NCBI RefSeq assembly: GCF_025061645.1
Contig: NZ_JANYMP010000041.1
Coordinates: 1 to 64,000 of the forward strand
DNA length: 64,000 bases
Source of the DNA: Umezawaea endophytica
GTDB taxonomy: Bacteria; Actinomycetota; Actinomycetes; Mycobacteriales; Pseudonocardiaceae
Direction of reading: 5' to 3'
Position 1 is the first letter of the stretch; the number at the start of each line of letters is the position of its first letter. The position numbers and the translations under genes were made by a program. The notes under the pieces were generated by a model. The model saw only the letters and a list, made by a program, of their open reading frames with translations, was not told the DNA's origin and did not search any database. This document shows, piece by piece, positions 24,625 through 33,186 of this stretch.

Positions 24625-24646
24625 AATGCGCTCTAGCGTGACGCCC

Positions 24647-25447
24647 ATGACCGAGTTCCTCGACCAAGACCTCACCGGGTCGCGCTTCGAACACGTGAGC
24701 CTGCGGGACTCCGCGTTCACGAAGGTGCGCTTCACCGACTCCACCCTGCACGCGGTCGACTTCAGCGGCGCGCTGGTCCACGGCGCGATGTTCCTCGGCA
24801 CCCGCCTGCGCGGCGTCGAGCTGGTCGGCGTGCGGATCAGCGGCGAACTGCGCGACGTCGTCGTGAACGGCGTCGACATCGCCCCGCTCGTCGACGCCGA
24901 GCTGAACCGCAGGACACCCGAACGGGCGAAGATGCGCCCCGACGACCCGGACGGCTTCCGCGAGGCGTGGGCCCTCCTGGAACGCCGGTGGGACGAGACG
25001 GTGGCGCGGGCCAGGACGTTCCCCGAGGACGCCCTGCACGTCGGCGTCGACGGCGAGTGGTCGTTCATCCAGACCCTGCGGCACCTCAACTTCGCCGGCG
25101 CGGCCTGGGTGGGCCGGATGGTCCGGGGCGTCGTCTCGCCCTGGCACCCGCTCGACCTGCCGTGGGACGAGGCGCCGGGCTGGGACGACATCCCGTGGGA
25201 CCGCGAGGCCCGACCGTCGCTGGACGAGGTGCTGGCGGTCCGCCGCGACCGGCAGGAGATGGTCCGCGACGTCGTCGAGTCCCTGACCGCTGACCAGCTC
25301 GCCTCCGAGGTCACCCGGACCGAACCCGGCTGGCCGCAGGAGGAAGGCTTCCCCCTCAAGACGTGCCTGCGCATCGTCCTCAACGAGGAGTGGGAACACC
25401 GGCTCTACGCCGAGCGCGACCTGACCGCACTGACCGAGGAGAAGTGA
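24647..25447 (+). CDS. DinB-superfamily protein with N-terminal pentapeptide-like repeats
   Basis: A 266-residue protein. Residues 1-60 show pentapeptide-repeat periodicity (GSRFEHVSLRDSAFTKV, STLHAVDFSGALVHGAMFLG). Residues about 105-260 form a DinB-like four-helix bundle with the likely metal His residues in TLRHLNFAGAAWVG and NEEWEHRLYAERDL. The DinB fold is shared by DNA-damage proteins and thiol-dependent (bacillithiol/mycothiol) enzymes. The combination is common in actinomycetes, but the reaction is not known. GTGA overlap couples it to the next hydrolase gene; the WYL regulator is its likely controller. Confidence 0.8.
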   Translation: MTEFLDQDLTGSRFEHVSLRDSAFTKVRFTDSTLHAVDFSGALVHGAMFLGTRLRGVELVGVRISGELRDVVVNGVDIAPLVDAELNRRTPERAKMRPDDPDGFREAWALLERRWDETVARARTFPEDALHVGVDGEWSFIQTLRHLNFAGAAWVGRMVRGVVSPWHPLDLPWDEAPGWDDIPWDREARPSLDEVLAVRRDRQEMVRDVVESLTADQLASEVTRTEPGWPQEEGFPLKTCLRIVLNEEWEHRLYAERDLTALTEEK

Positions 25448-26124
25448 CCGTGGACATCCTGCTGATCGGCGGACTCTGGCTGGACGGCTCGGCGTGGGAC
25501 GAGGTGGTCCCCGCGCTGGAGGCGCTGGGGCACCACGCCGTGCCGCTCACCCTCCCCGGCCAGGGCGACGGGTCCACCACCGCCACGCTCGACGACCAGG
25601 TCGCGGCCGTGCTCGCCGCCGTGGACGCGGCTCCCGGCAAACCCTTGGTGGTAGGCCATTCCGCCGCGTGCACCCTCGCCTGGCTCGCCGCCGACGCCCG
25701 ACCGGACAAGGTCGCGAAGGTCGCCCTGATCGGCGGGTTCCCCACCTCCGACGGCAAGCCCTACGCCGACTTCTTCGAGCTGGTCGACGGGGTCATGCCG
25801 TTCCCCGGCTGGGAACCGTTCGAAGGACCGGACTCCGCCGACCTGGACGAGGACGCCAGGCGGTCCTTCACCGCCGCGGCGATCCCCGTGCCCGCGGGAG
25901 TGGCGAAGGGGGTCGTGCACTACGCGGACCAACACCGCTCCACCGTGCCGGTCCTGCTGGTGTGCCCCGAGTTCACGCCCGCGCAGGCACGGGAGTGGAT
26001 CGCCTCCGGGGACGTGCCGGAACTGGCCGCGGCCAAGCAGCTCGACCTCGTGGACATCGACTCGGGCCACTGGCCGATGCTCACGAAACCGGTCGAACTG
26101 GCCCGGCTCCTCGTGGAGGGCTAG
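25444..26124 (+). CDS. Alpha/beta hydrolase
   Basis: A 226-residue intracellular hydrolase starting at GTG 25444, which overlaps the upstream stop. The fold starts ILLIGGLWLDGSAWDEV with the oxyanion loop. The nucleophile elbow is VVGHSAACTLAW (Ser) and the catalytic His is in IDSGHWPML; the acid lies near VLLVCPEFT. It is close in size to small esterases of the RsbQ/salicylate-binding type. Substrate unknown. Co-expressed with the DinB protein. Its last 4 bp overlap the convergent blaB-like gene. Confidence 0.82.
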   Translation: MTVDILLIGGLWLDGSAWDEVVPALEALGHHAVPLTLPGQGDGSTTATLDDQVAAVLAAVDAAPGKPLVVGHSAACTLAWLAADARPDKVAKVALIGGFPTSDGKPYADFFELVDGVMPFPGWEPFEGPDSADLDEDARRSFTAAAIPVPAGVAKGVVHYADQHRSTVPVLLVCPEFTPAQAREWIASGDVPELAAAKQLDLVDIDSGHWPMLTKPVELARLLVEG

Positions 26125-27020
26125 AGCCGCAGCCGGTCCCGCAGCGCCCGTGCCACCCGGCCCATCAGCGCCTCGGCCTCGGGTTGCGCCGACGCGGCCA
26201 CCCGCGACTCGGTCAGCGCGACGACGGCGAACGCCCGGCCGTCGTCGTGCCGCACGACCCCGGCCTCGTGCCGCAGGTTCAGCAGCGTGCCCGTCTTGGA
26301 CGACCACGTCGACGAGTCGGACGTGAAGTCCGGCGCGAGCCGCTGCCGCAGGACGTTGTGCGCCAACAGGTCCCGCACCCGTGCCGCCACACCGGGATCG
26401 ATCCTCGTCGGCGTCCACAGCTCCTGGAACAGGTCCGCCACCGCCCGCGCCGTCCCGGAGCTGGCGCGGCTCACGTCCAACTGCGGCACCGGGTGCCCGC
26501 GCCCGGCCGTGCGCGCGCCGATGGCGAGAGTGTGGGCCAGGTGCACCTCGTCGGGGTCGAAGCGCTCGGCGGGGGTGTCGGTGAGGTCGCTGATCGGGTG
26601 CCGCACGGCGATGCCCCGCACCCCGAGGTCGCGCAGGCGGCGGCCGACCTCGGCGGGCGGCGTCAGCGCGAACAGCGCGTCCGCGGCGGCCCCGTCGCTG
26701 ATCGACGTGCTCAGGTAGACCAGGTCCTCCACGGCGACCGACGCCGCGTGCCGGAACCTGCTCAGCCCCGGCGGTCCCGGCGACTCCGGAGCCCCCGGCC
26801 GCACGAGGACCTGCTCGGCGCCGTCCAGCTCGCCGACGCGGACGCGCTCCAGGGTCGCGATGGCCAGCGGCACCTTCACCAGCGACGCCAACGGGAACTC
26901 CACGTCGGGGTCGATGCCGATCTCGTCACCGGTGCGCAGGTCGCGCACCAGGAACGACCCGCGGAGCCCGCCGTCGTCCAACTCCTCGCGCAGCTCGTTC
27001 ACCAGCGCGTCGTCGCTCAC
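26121..27020 (-). CDS. blaB: BlaB-like penicillin-recognising regulatory protein (class A beta-lactamase fold)
   Basis: A 299-residue serine hydrolase of the beta-lactamase/DD-peptidase fold without signal peptide. The motifs are SLVK (46-49), SDG in place of SDN (108-110) and KTG (242-244). It starts at GTG 27020, overlapping the LysR gene stop by 4 bp. This order and the SDG variant match BlaB of Streptomyces cacaoi, a cytosolic protein needed with LysR-type BlaA to induce beta-lactamase. The divergent beta-lactamase gene completes the match. A catalytic role instead is possible, since the active-site motifs are present. Name by analogy. Confidence 0.75.
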   Translation of the reverse strand: MSDDALVNELREELDDGGLRGSFLVRDLRTGDEIGIDPDVEFPLASLVKVPLAIATLERVRVGELDGAEQVLVRPGAPESPGPPGLSRFRHAASVAVEDLVYLSTSISDGAAADALFALTPPAEVGRRLRDLGVRGIAVRHPISDLTDTPAERFDPDEVHLAHTLAIGARTAGRGHPVPQLDVSRASSGTARAVADLFQELWTPTRIDPGVAARVRDLLAHNVLRQRLAPDFTSDSSTWSSKTGTLLNLRHEAGVVRHDDGRAFAVVALTESRVAASAQPEAEALMGRVARALRDRLRL

Positions 27021-27892
27021 GCGTCCACCTTCGCCCCGAGGCACCGGGCGACCGGGCCCGCCAGCGCGGTGCGGATGCGGTCGGCGTCGTCGCCGATCCC
27101 GGCGGTCACGTCGTAGCCGCGCGCCAGGACGACGCCGCCCACCGGCCGCCAGTGCAGGTCCAGCTCGTCGGCCTGGGCGGCCGGGCACAGCAGCAGGTCG
27201 GCCGACCCGAGCACCTCCGCCACGGCCGACGTCAACGACCCCGCCACCGCGACCTGCGACGGCCGCAGCCCCAGCGCGTCCCGCGCCCGCACGATCCGGT
27301 CCCGCACGTGCGGCACGTCGTCCTCCGGTTGCAGCCAGACCCGCCGCGCGGTCCGCTGGCCCCGGCCGGGTCGCAGCGTGTCCAGGTAGACGGTCGCCGT
27401 GGCCACGGGTTTCGCCCCCGCCACACCCAGCGGCACCGACCACGTGCCCTCCTCGGCGGGCACGGCCGTCAGCGCCGCCCGCACCTCCTGGGTCCGCAGC
27501 ATCTCGGCCCGCTCGGCGGGCGGGGCGGGCCGCAGGTCCAGGAACACGCCGCGAGCCCGCGCGTCGGCGTCCAACCGCGCCAACGTCCGGACGCCGCACG
27601 AGCCGGGCACGGCCAGCCCCAGCGGACGTCGTCCGGCGCGGCGCGCGTCGTGCTCCAGCACCTCGGCGGCCTGCACGACCCGCTTCGCGGCGGGCAGCAC
27701 GTCCACCCCGAACGGCGTCAGCTTCGCGCGCCGCGCCGTCCGGTCGAACAGCCTCCCGCCGAGGCTGGTCTCCAGCGCCGCGATCCGGCGGCTGGCCACC
27801 GACTGCGGGATCCGCGCCGCCGCCGCGCCGAGGGTGAAGCTGCCGCGCTCGCTCACGCTGACGAACGCCTTGCACGCGCCGACCAGGTCCAT
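27017..27892 (-). CDS. blaA: LysR-family regulator (BlaA-like)
   Basis: A 291-residue LysR protein. The N-terminal HTH reads GSFTLGAAAARIPQSVASRRIAALETSLGG with FDRTARRAKLTPFG following; the rest is the two-lobed effector domain. It starts at ATG 27892, 106 bp from the divergent beta-lactamase start. The first gene of a two-gene unit with the BlaB-like protein. In S. cacaoi, BlaA binds the bla divergent region and activates transcription in the presence of beta-lactams. A LysR-type T-N11-A site lies in the gap. Confidence 0.82.
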   Translation of the reverse strand: MDLVGACKAFVSVSERGSFTLGAAAARIPQSVASRRIAALETSLGGRLFDRTARRAKLTPFGVDVLPAAKRVVQAAEVLEHDARRAGRRPLGLAVPGSCGVRTLARLDADARARGVFLDLRPAPPAERAEMLRTQEVRAALTAVPAEEGTWSVPLGVAGAKPVATATVYLDTLRPGRGQRTARRVWLQPEDDVPHVRDRIVRARDALGLRPSQVAVAGSLTSAVAEVLGSADLLLCPAAQADELDLHWRPVGGVVLARGYDVTAGIGDDADRIRTALAGPVARCLGAKVDA

Positions 27893-27903
27893 GACCGGAG
27901 CCT

Positions 27904-27918
27904 ATGCCGAAAACGCAT
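27904..27918. promoter_or_regulatory. LysR-type binding site, blaA/bla divergent region
   Basis: ATGC-N7-GCAT, a dyad containing the T-N11-A core typical of LysR sites, 12 bp from the blaA-like start and about 80 bp before the beta-lactamase start. This is the expected location for autorepression plus activation of the divergent gene. Confidence 0.55.
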
Positions 27919-27998
27919 CAAACCTGTCGTTTCCGTCTTGGACGGCATCAGGCGATCGTGGGGAGACTGCGGATCCGATCACTACGAAGGGATTCCCG

Positions 27999-28898
27999 GT
28001 GACGAACCACCTGGTGCGCCGCGCGGTCGCGGCGGCGCTCGTCGCGACCGCGTTGACCGCCTGCACCGCGGCGGCCACCCCGACGACCGCCCCGCCGTCG
28101 TCCACCGCCGCGCCGTCGACGGCGGACTTCGCCGAGCTGGAGAAGACGTTCGACGCCCGCCTGGGCGTCCACGCGATCGACACCGGCACCGGCCGCGAGG
28201 TGTCCTACCGCGACGGTGAGCGCTTCGCCTACGCCTCCACCCACAAGGCCCTGTCCGCCGCGGCCGTGATCCGGATGAACACGCTGCCCGAGCTGGAGGA
28301 GGTCATCACCTACACCGCGGCCGACCTGGTGTCGAACTCGCCGGTCTCGGAGAAGCACGTCGACACCGGCATGACGCTGCGCGAGATCGCCGACGCCGCG
28401 GTCCGGTTCAGCGACAACACCGCGGGCAACCTGCTGTTCCGCGAACTGGGCGGCCCGGCGGCGCTGGGCGAGGTCCTGCGCGGGATCGGCGACACCACGA
28501 CGCACGTCGACCGGATCGAACCGGAGCTGAACGACACGTTGCCCGGCGACCTCCGCGACACCAGCACACCGCGGGTGCTCGCCGCGGACCTGCGCGCCGT
28601 CGCCGTGGACGACGTGCTGCCCGCCGAGAAGCGCGACGTGCTGGTGGACCTGTTGCGCCGCAGCACCACCGGCGACAAGGCGATCCGAGCCGGGGTGCCC
28701 GGCGGCTGGGTAGTCGGCGACAAGACCGGCAGTGCCGCGTACGGCACCCGCAACGACATCGCCGTCCTCTGGCCGCCGAACCGCGCCCCGATCGTGCTGG
28801 CCGTGCTGTCCGACCGGAGCACCGTCGACGCCGCCCGCGACGACGCGCTCCTGGCCCGCGCGACGGAGGTCGTGGTGGAAGCGCTGGGCGCGAGGTAG
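27999..28898 (+). CDS. bla: Class A beta-lactamase
   Basis: A 299-residue exported enzyme from GTG 27999 (AAGG site upstream). The signal ends near TALTAC, fitting a lipoprotein, with a Thr/Pro/Ser/Ala linker to about residue 42. All class A motifs are intact: STHK (80-83, Ambler S70-K73), SDN (138-140), EPELN with the general base Glu174 (Ambler E166) and KTG (242-244). It hydrolyses beta-lactams outside the membrane. Divergent from the BlaA/BlaB pair; a bidirectional terminator follows. Confidence 0.94.
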   Translation: MTNHLVRRAVAAALVATALTACTAAATPTTAPPSSTAAPSTADFAELEKTFDARLGVHAIDTGTGREVSYRDGERFAYASTHKALSAAAVIRMNTLPELEEVITYTAADLVSNSPVSEKHVDTGMTLREIADAAVRFSDNTAGNLLFRELGGPAALGEVLRGIGDTTTHVDRIEPELNDTLPGDLRDTSTPRVLAADLRAVAVDDVLPAEKRDVLVDLLRRSTTGDKAIRAGVPGGWVVGDKTGSAAYGTRNDIAVLWPPNRAPIVLAVLSDRSTVDAARDDALLARATEVVVEALGAR

Positions 28899-28906
28899 TC
28901 CTTGAC

Positions 28907-28940
28907 GGGAGCGGGTGCCTGGGATCGGGCACCCGCTCCC
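28907..28940. terminator. Bidirectional terminator hairpin
   Basis: GGGAGCGGGTGCC (28907-28919) pairs perfectly with GGCACCCGCTCCC (28928-28940) around an 8-base loop, between the convergent beta-lactamase and hydrolase genes that end at 28898 and 28945. Confidence 0.85.
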
Positions 28941-28944
28941 GGTC

Positions 28945-30339
28945 CTAGGAGGCGATCCCGACGCCGGGAACCCGGCTCCACGCGCACTCCTGCGCGGCCG
29001 TCATCGCCGGCCAGCGCGTCCCACTGGGCCGGGGCCGGATCTTCGCGTCGAACGGCGAGGGCCGGAACTCCGGGTCGTAGAAGCACCCCTCGCCGTACGT
29101 GCTGTCGAACGCCCCGCACGACTCCGCGATCGACCGCGCCGACGGCTTGCGCCCGGAACGCACCCACGCGTCGAGCGCGGAGAGGGAGTTCGCGTACTCG
29201 GAGTCGCTGAGCTCGCTGTGCTCACTCTCCTTCGTGTACGTCTGAACGAGGTTCCCGCCGTGCCCCGCGCCCTGGAGGGTCGCTCGGTACGCCGACTCGT
29301 TCTCCACGAACACCTGCGGGTCGTCGATCGCGTGCATCGTCAGCACGGGCACCGAGACCCGCCCGGTCAGGTCGCTGTCGTACGAGAGGTCGCGACGGGC
29401 CGCGGCGTCGGCCGAGAACCGTTCCACCCCGGCGTTGAGCGCGGCGTCGTCGTGCGACCCGTCGTACCGCACCCCGACGTTGCCGAACGGGTTGCGCCCG
29501 CCCAACCGCTTCCACACGACGTCCTGGAACAGGAACGTCGCGTACAGCAGGTGCGCGTCCAACGCCCGCTCCGGAAGCCGTGTGACACCAACGATGTCGT
29601 CCAGGTTCCGCTGCTGCTCCGCGGTCCTCGCCGCGGGAGCCGAGTCGATCCCCGTGCACTCCTGCAACCGGGCGTGGACGTCCTCCGGCGTCATCTCCGA
29701 GTCCACCGGGAGCCCCTGCCACAACGGGTACAGCGCCTCCGCGGGCCGGGGCAGGTTCCGGCAGTAGTACTGGTAGACCACCCGCAGGTCCACCCTGGCG
29801 TCGTACCCCCGCGACCCGCCCGCCAGCAGCCCGTTGGTCAGCAGCACCCCGTCGTAGGAGTCGTGGGTCTCGGCCACCTTGGCGGCCACGTTCCCACCCC
29901 ACGACTGCCCGTGCAGGTACGTCCGCTCAGGCCGCCCGAACCGCTCCACGAACAGCCGCCGCGCGTTCTCCGTGTCGGCGGCGGCCATCCGGACCCCGTA
30001 CCCGCCGCGCCGGTACGACGACCCGACCCACGCGTACCCCTCGTCGACCATCACCGCCCACCGGTCGAGGTCCTCGACGGGTGACGACTCGTCGTACGAG
30101 AAGTCCGGGCCCCCGTGCGCGTGCACCACCAGGGACCCGTTCCACCGCTTCGGCACGGCCATCGCGTAGTAGGCGCCGTTCGCGTCCCGGCCCGTGTAGC
30201 ACCTGGCCGTCCCACCCAGCTCACCCGGACAGCTCGCGGGCTGCGCGGCACCGGTGGCGACCGCGGGCACACCCGTGAGCACAGCCGCGGCGACCACGGC
30301 CACCGCCGAGAGCCGTCGAAATCCACCAGACGTCTTCAA
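28945..30339 (-). CDS. Secreted alpha/beta hydrolase
   Basis: A 464-residue exported protein that starts at TTG 30339, backed by AAGGAG seven bases upstream. The signal peptide ends near ATGAAQ. The fold has an oxyanion region SLVVHAHGGPDFSYD, the nucleophile elbow TYLHGQSWGGNVAAK and a late segment VLTMHAIDDPQVF followed by an acid/His region. Six or more Cys suggest disulfides. It is larger than simple lipases and resembles esterase/tannase-like or peptidase S33-like secreted hydrolases; the substrate is unknown. An unusual CTATAGC/GCTATAG palindrome lies upstream, so expression is probably regulated by a repressor encoded elsewhere. Confidence 0.75.
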   Translation of the reverse strand: MKTSGGFRRLSAVAVVAAAVLTGVPAVATGAAQPASCPGELGGTARCYTGRDANGAYYAMAVPKRWNGSLVVHAHGGPDFSYDESSPVEDLDRWAVMVDEGYAWVGSSYRRGGYGVRMAAADTENARRLFVERFGRPERTYLHGQSWGGNVAAKVAETHDSYDGVLLTNGLLAGGSRGYDARVDLRVVYQYYCRNLPRPAEALYPLWQGLPVDSEMTPEDVHARLQECTGIDSAPAARTAEQQRNLDDIVGVTRLPERALDAHLLYATFLFQDVVWKRLGGRNPFGNVGVRYDGSHDDAALNAGVERFSADAAARRDLSYDSDLTGRVSVPVLTMHAIDDPQVFVENESAYRATLQGAGHGGNLVQTYTKESEHSELSDSEYANSLSALDAWVRSGRKPSARSIAESCGAFDSTYGEGCFYDPEFRPSPFDAKIRPRPSGTRWPAMTAAQECAWSRVPGVGIAS

Positions 30340-30381
30340 GCCCCAACTCCTTCGTCAGCGGGCGCCTTTGGCCGCATTAAC

Positions 30382-30405
30382 CTATAGCAAGCATTTACGC
30401 TATAG
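30382..30405. promoter_or_regulatory. Palindromic operator before the secreted hydrolase
   Basis: CTATAGC-N10-GCTATAG, perfect 7-bp arms, 43-66 bp upstream of the TTG start, in a locally AT-rich stretch. Read on the coding strand it also gives two direct TGCTATAG words 18 bp apart. The rest of the 176-bp gap (30340-30515) shows nothing else clear. Confidence 0.55.
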
Positions 30406-30515
30406 CATCAGGAGTCGATGGGAAGTGCTCAACGGGGCATGTTCTCGCCGTCGGCGCGCGAAAGCGGGTAGCCCCCGACCTCGCGGGGACTACCCGCTCG
30501 TCCGCCGGGACCGGT

Positions 30516-31196
30516 TCAGGCCCGGCACGGGTTGCCGGAGACGCTGACCTTCGCCTCGGCGAGGATGACGTCGAACAGCGGGGTGTCCCACACGGCACCC
30601 CTGCGCACGAGGCCGGTCGAGGTGGTCTCGGTCTGGTTCAGCCTCAGGGTGCCGAACGACAGCGGGATGTTGACCGGACCGGTCAGGTTCAGGACCGGGG
30701 TCCCGTTGATGCGCAACGTGGCGATCGTGGACCGGCTGGCGAACGTGGGCACGAGTCCGCCGTCGCCCGGCACGCACGTCGTGGTCGCGTCGGCGTGGAC
30801 GGCACCGAACTCGATGGTGCCGATCGAGGTGCCGGTGAGCCGGATGGAGGCGACGCGCGCGCTGGCGAACGCGAGGTCGTTCGCCGCGGGCGGGGACGCG
30901 GTGAGCACGTCGGGGGTCTGGTCGGTGCGCACGTCGATGAGGCTGGTCTGCAACCGGAAGATCGAGACCGAGATGTCCTGCCGGTCGAGTGCCCGGAAGT
31001 CGTCCGCGCACGGGTTCAGCGGCGGGTTGGCCTGCGTCCAGGACTGGCTGGACAGCTTCAGCAGGCTGCTCTGGCAGAGGAACAGCCCGGCGCGCGGCGC
31101 GTCCTGTGCGGAGCTGGTCGCGGGTGCGGCGATCACTGCCGCGGCGGCGAGTCCGACCGTCACGGCCAGCAACCGTAATCGGGACGGTGTTCTCAT
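30516..31196 (-). CDS. Secreted beta-rich protein of unknown function
   Basis: A 226-residue exported protein with signal peptide (cut near SSAQDAP). The mature part is rich in Thr, Ser, Ala and beta-type stretches (ASIRLTGTSIGTIEFGAVHADATTTC, split here by eye into strands) with four Cys (FLCQSS, NPCADD, TTCVPG, GNPCRA). It resembles the actinobacterial choice-of-anchor-P type of secreted proteins, though that is from general look only. ATG 31196 overlaps the MFS stop by 4 bp, so it is coupled to that gene. Confidence 0.6.
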   Translation of the reverse strand: MRTPSRLRLLAVTVGLAAAAVIAAPATSSAQDAPRAGLFLCQSSLLKLSSQSWTQANPPLNPCADDFRALDRQDISVSIFRLQTSLIDVRTDQTPDVLTASPPAANDLAFASARVASIRLTGTSIGTIEFGAVHADATTTCVPGDGGLVPTFASRSTIATLRINGTPVLNLTGPVNIPLSFGTLRLNQTETTSTGLVRRGAVWDTPLFDVILAEAKVSVSGNPCRA

Positions 31197-32509
31197 GGGG
31201 AACTCCTGACTGGTTGTCGGGGTACGGCGCTGTGCGGGTGGCGCAGCAGCGCGAACGAGAGGGCGGACCCGAGCAGGGCCATGCCGGCGCACACGGCGAA
31301 CGCCGCGCGCAGCCCGTGGGCCTGGAAGATCGGGCCGAGCATCGCGATGCCGACGGCCGTGCCGATCTGGCGGCACGCGGCGTTGGCGGCGGTGGCCATG
31401 CCCGCGCGGTCGCCGGGGACCGCGCCGATGGCGGTCTTGGCCAGCATCGGGCTGACCAGGCCGATGCCGGTGCCCGCGACCGCGGTGCCGACGACCACGA
31501 ACTGCCAGCTCGCGACGGTCATGGTCAGGGTCCCGGCGGCGACGAGCAGCAGGCCTCCCGCTATCGGCAGGCGCGGCGAGGTGTCGTGCAGCCCGCGGCC
31601 GAAGAGCGACGACACCACGAGCGCGGTGACGCCGAGCGGCGCGAGCGCGAGCCCGGTCTGGAGCGCGGACAGGCCGTCGCCCCGCAGTCGCAGCGACACG
31701 TACAGCAGGCCGGAGTACGCGGAGAGGGACAGCGTCAACGCCGCCAGGCTGACCCCGGTGAACGCCGGGCTGCGCAGCAGGCGGAGGTCCAGCACCGGGT
31801 GCGGGTGCCGTCGTTCGACCAGCACGAAGGCGACCAGGGCGGCGAGCGCGACACCGAACAGGATCCGGTCGCCGCGGATCAGCGCGTAGATCACCGAGCC
31901 GGTGGCGGCGGCGAAGCACGCCGTGCCCAGCAGGTCGAGCCCGCGGTCGGCGGCGGTGGGGGACCGGGTGAAGGCGGTCATCGCGAGCACCACGGCCAGC
32001 ACGCTCACCGGCACGTTCACCAGGAACACCCAGCGCCAGTTCAACTGGTGGGTCAGCACTCCGCCGACCAGCGGGCCCGCCGCCGCGGCGGCACCGCTGA
32101 CCGCGCCCCACACGCCGAACGCGATGCCCCGCGCCCGTCCCTCGTAGGCCTGGTGCAGCAGCGCCGGACCGGTGGCGAACACGCATGCCGCGCCCACGCC
32201 CTGCACCGCGCGGGCGGTGATCAGGAACCAGGGCTCCGGGGCGAGCGCGCAGGCCAGCGACGCGGCCCCGAACACGCCGAGCCCCAGCGTGAAGAGCCTG
32301 CGCCCGCCGAACCGGTCGGCCAGCGCGCCCGAGGTCAGCAGCAGCGCCGCGAGCACCAGCGCGTAGACGTCGACGACCCATTGCAGGTCGCTGAGCGACG
32401 CGTGCAGGTCCGCGCCGGTGCTCGGCAGCGCCACGTGCACGATCGTCACGTCGAACAGGAGCATGGCGGCTCCGGCGCAGACCGCCCAGAGCGGTGCCCA
32501 CTGGCGCAC
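31193..32509 (-). CDS. MFS drug-efflux transporter (DHA2-like)
   Basis: A 438-residue permease with 12-14 hydrophobic segments. It starts LWAVCAGAAMLLFDVTIVHVALPST, followed by DLQWVVDVYALVLAALLL, the motif A loop GALADRFGGRRLF and motif C-like GPLVGGVLTHQLNWRWVFLVN, which identify drug:H+ antiporters. The GTG at 32509 has GGAGGA just upstream; the ATG at 32524 lies inside a repressor site and is less likely. Divergent from a MarR gene with twin operator sites between, so likely induced by a drug-like ligand. The co-transcribed secreted protein is unexplained. Confidence 0.83.
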   Translation of the reverse strand: MRQWAPLWAVCAGAAMLLFDVTIVHVALPSTGADLHASLSDLQWVVDVYALVLAALLLTSGALADRFGGRRLFTLGLGVFGAASLACALAPEPWFLITARAVQGVGAACVFATGPALLHQAYEGRARGIAFGVWGAVSGAAAAAGPLVGGVLTHQLNWRWVFLVNVPVSVLAVVLAMTAFTRSPTAADRGLDLLGTACFAAATGSVIYALIRGDRILFGVALAALVAFVLVERRHPHPVLDLRLLRSPAFTGVSLAALTLSLSAYSGLLYVSLRLRGDGLSALQTGLALAPLGVTALVVSSLFGRGLHDTSPRLPIAGGLLLVAAGTLTMTVASWQFVVVGTAVAGTGIGLVSPMLAKTAIGAVPGDRAGMATAANAACRQIGTAVGIAMLGPIFQAHGLRAAFAVCAGMALLGSALSFALLRHPHSAVPRQPVRSSP

Positions 32510-32523
32510 GGGTCCTCCAATCA

Positions 32524-32552
32524 TCAGTTCGGCTGATCCTCAGTTGAGCTGA
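32524..32552. promoter_or_regulatory. Twin MarR-type operators between MFS and MarR genes
   Basis: TCAGTTCGGCTGA (32524-32536) and TCAGTTGAGCTGA (32540-32552), 16 bp apart, each with TCAG/CTGA dyad ends. They lie in the short divergent promoter gap. Confidence 0.68.
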
Positions 32553-32558
32553 TGGTTT

Positions 32559-33083
32559 GTGAGTATGCGCGATGATGGCCCGATGGAGAAGCGGGTTCGG
32601 GAAATACCGTCGGACGCGGACCTGTACGCCAGCGGCCCCCGGCTGCCGGAGGAGCTGACGCGCTGGCCGATGTACGTGATGTCGAGGGCCGTGCAGCGCG
32701 GGTGGGTGCTGCTCGCCCGCAGGCTCGAGGTCGAGGGGCTGAGCCCGAGGCTGCACGCGGTGCTCGCCGTCGTCGACGCGCGCAAGCCGATCTCCCAGCA
32801 GGCCATCGCCGACCTGCTCCGCATCGACCGCACCACGATGATCGGCATCGCCGACGAGGCCGAGGCCGCGGACCTGATCTCCCGCACGCGGGACCGCAAC
32901 GACCGCCGCCGGTACGCGTTGCGGCTGACCGAGGCGGGGGAGCGCGCGCTCGCGCTGGCCGACCGGCTCGTGGCGGAGGCCCACGCCGAACTGCTGGGGG
33001 AGCTGGACGAGGGCGAGCGGGCGCTGCTGCACGAGTTGCTGCTGCGGACCGTGCCCGCGGCGGACACGGACTACCCCGGCTGA
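32559..33083 (+). CDS. MarR-family regulator
   Basis: A 160-175-residue MarR protein. The winged helix is in KPISQQAIADLLRIDRTTMIGIADEAEAADLI with the wing RDRNDRRRYALRLTEAGERA. Three starts are possible (GTG 32559, ATG 32565, ATG 32583); none has a strong ribosome site and the mRNA may be nearly leaderless. It is divergent from the MFS gene and probably represses both through the twin sites at 32524-32552. Confidence 0.85.
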   Translation: MSMRDDGPMEKRVREIPSDADLYASGPRLPEELTRWPMYVMSRAVQRGWVLLARRLEVEGLSPRLHAVLAVVDARKPISQQAIADLLRIDRTTMIGIADEAEAADLISRTRDRNDRRRYALRLTEAGERALALADRLVAEAHAELLGELDEGERALLHELLLRTVPAADTDYPG

Positions 33084-33127
33084 CGTCGTCAGATGCCCTC
33101 GTCTGACATTTGCGGACGCTAACAATA

Positions 33128-33139
33128 GTTGACCTCAAC
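33128..33139. promoter_or_regulatory. Palindrome before the ABM/MarR operon
   Basis: GTTGA-CC-TCAAC, containing a -35-like TTGACC, 48 bp before the monooxygenase start. Likely site for the second MarR protein at 33521-33949. Confidence 0.4.
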
Positions 33140-33186
33140 CAGTATCTTGGTGGATGGTGTGCGCTGGAGCCGACGGAGGGGGAGGC

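Noticed and set aside
23645-25399. Extended WYL regulator of 584 codons
   Set aside because: The upstream part is antisense to the DinB gene; GTG 24592 gives the family-standard start.
30516-33125. 869-codon minus-strand frame
   Set aside because: Only 30516-31196 has a signal peptide and protein-like sequence; the rest is antisense or out-of-frame across the MFS and MarR genes.
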